From Legionellaceae bacterium (lineage in GTDB: Bacteria; Pseudomonadota; Gammaproteobacteria; Legionellales; Legionellaceae), in the NCBI GenBank assembly GCA_947470005.1, contig CANISA010000039.1:1-9731 (forward strand): a stretch of 9,731 nucleotides of DNA, given 5' to 3'. The notes under the pieces are model-generated. The model saw only the letters and a list, made by a program, of their open reading frames with translations. It ran no database searches and had not been told where the DNA came from. Both the position numbers and the translations under genes were made by a program. Shown here one piece after another: positions 7,413 to 9,731 of the stretch; positions within the stretch are counted from its first letter, which is position 1, and every line of letters starts with the position of its first letter.

Positions 7413-7763
7413 GTGATTGACCGACTTGTTGTTCTATTTACTTGCCTTTTTTCCCTGTGTTGCTTCACTCCCTTATTCGCCTGCCCCCCCGCCGCCAATA
7501 CCAACGAACCTGGTTTTTGTAGTTCATTTAAATTAGCCGCACAATGCCATTGTTCCTCATCCGGTGTGCCCGCTCGCTTGTGCACAGACATGAACACGCT
7601 CTATAATCGTATGCTTGTTATTTTTGGTACGGTGAAGAAAGCATGTGAGTACCAACGTGATACGCCAACGCAAAACTGCATCGATGCGTGGAATTGTTAT
7701 CGTTCAGGCGGCTTTAACTCTCAACATGAACTGTGCAGCAGCACGGGTGTTTCTTGTGCGTAA
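7413..7763 (+). CDS. Small secreted cysteine-rich protein, unknown function
   Basis: I do not recognise a named family. The start is GTG at 7413, with AAGGA at 7400-7404 eight bases upstream. The 116-residue product opens with a strong signal peptide (IDRLVVLFTCLFSLCCFTPLFA). The mature part of about 93 residues holds ten cysteines (24, 36, 45, 47, 57, 78, 89, 95, 108, 115). The number is even, enough for five disulfides, so it is probably an oxidised, compact periplasmic or secreted protein. Cleavage before Cys24 at LFAC could also make it a lipoprotein, although Phe at -2 is unusual for a lipobox. A CxC (45-47) is present but no CxxC, so thioredoxin-type redox activity is unlikely. The end overlaps the next gene by 8 bases, so the two are probably translated together. 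A run of seven C residues lies just after the signal sequence. Confidence 0.8.
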   Translation: MIDRLVVLFTCLFSLCCFTPLFACPPAANTNEPGFCSSFKLAAQCHCSSSGVPARLCTDMNTLYNRMLVIFGTVKKACEYQRDTPTQNCIDAWNCYRSGGFNSQHELCSSTGVSCA

Positions 7764-8409
7764 CATATTCATCCTACTATCATTATCATGGACGTCAGCG
7801 GCTTTTTCACTTGAAGCCCCTGACGTAAACGATCCGTTTCGTTTTGCACTCTACGCGGGCGGCTCTGGAGGATATGGTGCCACCACATGGGCCGGATTAG
7901 TGCCTTCTGAAGACAACCAAAATGTGGCCATCAGTATCTCCGCACCGACGCTTGCAACCGAAGGGGGAGCTGTATGGGGCTTGTTTGCAGGGTATGAACT
8001 CAGCCCTTATTTTGCAATTGAAGCCAATTATATGCATTACCCCGATGCAACCTTAACCTTCGATGAAATTAGTTTGTTTGCGTTTGATCATAATGACCGA
8101 GTCACGCTCACCACACACACAGACACAGCCTCTCTCATAGCAAAAATCATGTTGGTTATCCCTCGCACAACCGTTCGCGCTTTTTCCAGTGCAGGGGTTG
8201 CCGAGATTCGTCGTAAAGATGAAATCAATGAGATATGGCAAGTGAGTCCAACATTTGGCGTTGGCTTTAATTATAATTTAAACGCGCATACCATGGTCGA
8301 GATTACGAATAATTACACCGCAGGATATGGCGAATCCGAAATAAATCCCGTTAAAGATTATGTCCCTTTTCTTTACTCGATTTCTTTGAAATTAGCGTAT
8401 CGGGTGTGA
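7756..8409 (+). CDS. Small outer membrane beta-barrel protein (OmpA/OmpW-like size), unknown role
   Basis: The product looks like an eight-stranded outer membrane barrel of about 200 mature residues. Amphipathic, aromatic-bordered strands alternate, for example FRFALYAGGSGGYG, AVWGLFAGYELSPYFAIEANYMHY, TVRAFSSAGVAEIR, PTFGVGFNYNLNAHTMVEI and LYSISLKLAYRV. The GYELSPYFAIEANY type of hairpin is common in this superfamily. I chose the GTG at 7756, giving 217 residues, because it yields a compact signal peptide (RNIFILLSLSWTSAAFS, cleavage after AFS). An ATG at 7726 in the same frame is an alternative, with a longer basic N-region. Neither has a clear ribosome binding site, which fits translational coupling to the overlapping cysteine-rich gene. 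The last residue is Val and not the usual aromatic. The function cannot be told from the sequence. Confidence 0.72.
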   Translation: MRNIFILLSLSWTSAAFSLEAPDVNDPFRFALYAGGSGGYGATTWAGLVPSEDNQNVAISISAPTLATEGGAVWGLFAGYELSPYFAIEANYMHYPDATLTFDEISLFAFDHNDRVTLTTHTDTASLIAKIMLVIPRTTVRAFSSAGVAEIRRKDEINEIWQVSPTFGVGFNYNLNAHTMVEITNNYTAGYGESEINPVKDYVPFLYSISLKLAYRV

Positions 8410-8448
8410 TATTTTAACTGTTTCCTGTGCTTCATCCACAATAGAGGA

Positions 8449-8511
8449 ATGATTATGCGTAACCCATTAGCTATTAGTATTATTCTTACAGTAGGGCCTG
8501 TTGACATTTGA
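8449..8511 (+). pseudogene. Broken gene start: ribosome binding site plus about 13 signal-like codons
   Basis: AGAGGA at 8443-8448 lies 6 bases before an ATG at 8455, and a second in-frame ATG is at 8449. The frame reads MRNPLAISIILTVGPVDI and stops at 8509-8511. The first 13 residues look like the start of a signal peptide. From 8494 on, the sequence resembles an insertion-sequence end, so the gene was probably cut there and its remainder lost. A genuine 18-residue peptide is possible but less likely. Confidence 0.4.
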
Positions 8512-8513
8512 TC
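8494..8513 (+). mobile_element. Possible terminal repeat of an insertion sequence or MITE remnant
   Basis: GGGCCTGTTGACATTT and the next few bases have the look of an insertion-sequence end: a G-rich tip followed by CTGTTGACA. It includes a perfect -35 box (TTGACA, 8501-8506). It falls exactly where the small signal-like reading frame loses its character. No matching inverted copy is found in the next 150 bases and no transposase is visible, so this would be one end only. The family is unassigned. Confidence 0.3.
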
Positions 8514-8528
8514 CGCCAATAAAATGAG

Positions 8529-8552
8529 ATAACTTATTAAAAATAAGGTTAT
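8529..8552 (+). repeat. AT-rich stem-loop
   Basis: ATAACTTATT at 8529-8538 pairs with AATAAG and TTAT at 8542-8552, around an AAA loop and with one bulged G at 8548. That is ten base pairs, nearly all A-T. There is no T-run after it. It may be an internal structure of a small mobile element or chance in AT-rich DNA. Confidence 0.35.
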
Positions 8553-8576
8553 TGTTCAAGGTGCGATGAATGTAGG

Positions 8577-8596
8577 CTGGCGCAAAGTCGCGCCGG
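8577..8596 (+). repeat. GC-rich REP-like hairpin
   Basis: CTGGCGC (8577-8583) and GCGCCGG (8590-8596) form a 7-bp stem, including one G-U, around AAAGTC. With the TGTAGG directly before it, the block resembles the short dispersed TGTAGG-plus-hairpin sequences found between genes in many gammaproteobacteria. Only one copy is in this window, so its repetition in the genome is not shown. The GC content contrasts sharply with the AT-rich flanks. Confidence 0.4.
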
Positions 8597-8629
8597 GGGA
8601 GAGGCACAATACATAATTAATCATATGAT

Positions 8630-8645
8630 AAAAAACAGATTTTTT
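8630..8645. terminator. Weak bidirectional A/T terminator-like site
   Basis: AAAAAA-CAGA-TTTTTT forms a 6-bp all A-T inverted repeat, 15 bases beyond the stop of the minus-strand MMPL gene. Read on the minus strand it also ends in a T-run. The stem is too weak for a confident intrinsic terminator, but it sits at the end of a gene converging on the 8.4-kb genes. Confidence 0.3.
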
Positions 8646-8660
8646 CTTAACTTAGTGCTA

Positions 8661-9731
8661 TTACGGTAATAGCTTATTCAACCATTTAGGCAAATACCAA
8701 TTCCAGCTTTTAACCAACACCATGGTCGCCGGAACCAATATACTGCGTATTGCAAACGCGTCAACAAAAATTGCGACAGCAATGCCTAACCCGAATTCTT
8801 TAACCATCAGCACATCTGCAACCATAAATGAACCACAAATACAGATCACAATCACCGCCGCACTGGTTATAATTCGGCTGCTGTGTTCAATGCCAAAAAT
8901 AATGCTCAATTCATTATTTTTTGTTTTGCGATACGCCTCTTGAATACGTGTTAATAAAAAAACTTCATAATCCATGGAAAAGCCAAATATGGCACAAAAC
9001 ACAATAACCAGCAGGCTGATGTCCACGATGCCTTGAGGTTCAAAATGAAGAAACTGATGCAAATGCCCCTCTTGAAAAATAAAAACCAGCACCCCATAAC
9101 TAGCAGAGAGGCTTAAGATATTCATAAAAATAGCTTTTAATGGCAAAAAGACCGAACGCAAAACAACCAATAAAATAAGATAAGTTAAACTAGTAATCCA
9201 CGCGATGGCATAAGGAAAAATACGCGCAACAGTGTCGTAGACATCAACATTGATAACAGGGATCCCCGTTATGCGTAACGTAAGGCCTTTGCCTGGATTC
9301 ATTTGGCGTAATTCTGAAATGAGTGTTTTTGTTTTTTCAGAATTGGCATTATATTTACTCACAAGACGGATTACCGTCAATTTTTTTCGCGTTGTCGTAT
9401 TTAATAAAGACTGAATATCCGGGCCGGCACGATCAGAATCGTTGTAAAGTGCGAGGTATTGCGCCTTAGATAACCTTGGCAATGTCGTTACAATACTATT
9501 CACTTGAAGGATAAGCGGGTTCTCTTTCAACTCACTCGCGAAATCATACACCTTGGAAAGCGATCGAGGAGATAAAATTCGACCTTTAGGAGTAGATAAA
9601 ACAAGTACAATCGGTGTGAGCTCATTTTCATTGAACGTTTCTTGATACGCATCAAAAAACTGCCGACTTTCTGAGTGCTCCGGCAGAATATGAAAATCAG
9701 ATATCCCAAAACGCGCACTCAAGAAAGGGTA
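8661..9731 (-). CDS. MMPL-family (RND superfamily) transporter, C-terminal part, cut by right edge
   Basis: MMPL proteins are proton-driven inner membrane exporters, often of lipids or lipid-like molecules, with twelve membrane segments and two periplasmic domains. The 356 residues seen are the C-terminal half. A periplasmic domain comes first (about residues 5-175, opening with ARFGISDFHILPEHSESR). Five membrane segments follow, corresponding to TM8-12. The proton-relay Asp-Tyr pair of TM10 is present in GFSMDYEVFLLTR (visible residues 254-255, bases 8967-8972). IITSAAVIVICICGSFMV and VDAFAIRSILVPATMVL match TM11-12 of MmpL3-type proteins. A TTG lies at 9720-9722, but the frame stays open to the edge and half the transporter is missing, so the true start is off-window. 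The cargo cannot be inferred. The gene converges on the beta-barrel gene, and nothing shows a functional link. Confidence 0.92.
   Translation of the reverse strand, partial: YPFLSARFGISDFHILPEHSESRQFFDAYQETFNENELTPIVLVLSTPKGRILSPRSLSKVYDFASELKENPLILQVNSIVTTLPRLSKAQYLALYNDSDRAGPDIQSLLNTTTRKKLTVIRLVSKYNANSEKTKTLISELRQMNPGKGLTLRITGIPVINVDVYDTVARIFPYAIAWITSLTYLILLVVLRSVFLPLKAIFMNILSLSASYGVLVFIFQEGHLHQFLHFEPQGIVDISLLVIVFCAIFGFSMDYEVFLLTRIQEAYRKTKNNELSIIFGIEHSSRIITSAAVIVICICGSFMVADVLMVKEFGLGIAVAIFVDAFAIRSILVPATMVLVKSWNWYLPKWLNKLLP

Noticed and set aside
7645..7755. ATG at 7645 as start of the barrel gene
   Set aside because: It would put a 37-residue unrelated stretch before the signal peptide and overlap the cysteine-rich gene by over 100 bases.
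8414..8442. Promoter TTAACT-N17-CACAAT before the broken gene start
   Set aside because: The start point would fall at about 8449, after the ribosome binding site, so it could not drive translation from 8455.
8556..8618. Short frame MNVGWRKVAPGERHNT at the GC-rich hairpin
   Set aside because: It lies over a repeat-like hairpin, has no ribosome binding site, and the sequence is explained by the structured element.
1..9731. tRNA, rRNA, CRISPR array or riboswitch
   Set aside because: No cloverleaf, rRNA-like stretch, regularly spaced repeats or known riboswitch core was seen in any gap between genes.

Overview
This window reads as chromosomal DNA of a gammaproteobacterium with a two-membrane envelope. 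Two conserved blocks support this: a uppS-cdsA-bamA cluster, and a gpmI-envC-ctpA cluster that I know in the same order from Pseudomonas and relatives. The protein style and the two unrecognised genes at 7.4-8.4 kb suggest the Legionellales (Legionella/Coxiella relatives), but that is an inference from memory of families and not a measured placement.

Layout: positions 1-3217 lie on the minus strand. They hold the N-terminal two thirds of bamA (cut by the left edge), cdsA and uppS, which are tightly packed and transcribed leftward. A 69-bp divergent spacer separates uppS from gpmI, envC and ctpA, which run rightward to 7337. gpmI and envC overlap by 4 bp (ATGA), and ctpA starts 26 bp after envC behind a strong ribosome binding site. 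Next come two overlapping genes that look like accessory material: a small secreted protein with ten cysteines in its mature part (7413-7763) and a small outer membrane beta-barrel protein (7756-8409). A 251-bp patch without an intact gene follows. It holds a broken gene start, a possible insertion-sequence end and several hairpins. The window closes with the C-terminal part of an MMPL-family transporter on the minus strand (8661 to the right edge).

Most of the window serves the cell envelope. UppS makes the C55 lipid carrier for peptidoglycan and O-antigen, CdsA makes CDP-diacylglycerol for phospholipids, and BamA inserts outer membrane proteins. EnvC activates the septal amidases, and CtpA is a periplasmic protease that in Pseudomonas controls peptidoglycan hydrolases. 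GpmI is the only core metabolic enzyme.

Points worth a second look: rseP, normally found between cdsA and bamA, is absent, and dxr is absent from both of its usual places. The cysteine-rich protein and beta-barrel pair is not a system I recognise. The 8.45-8.65 kb patch looks like an insertion or deletion scar. I found no tRNA, rRNA or CRISPR array.
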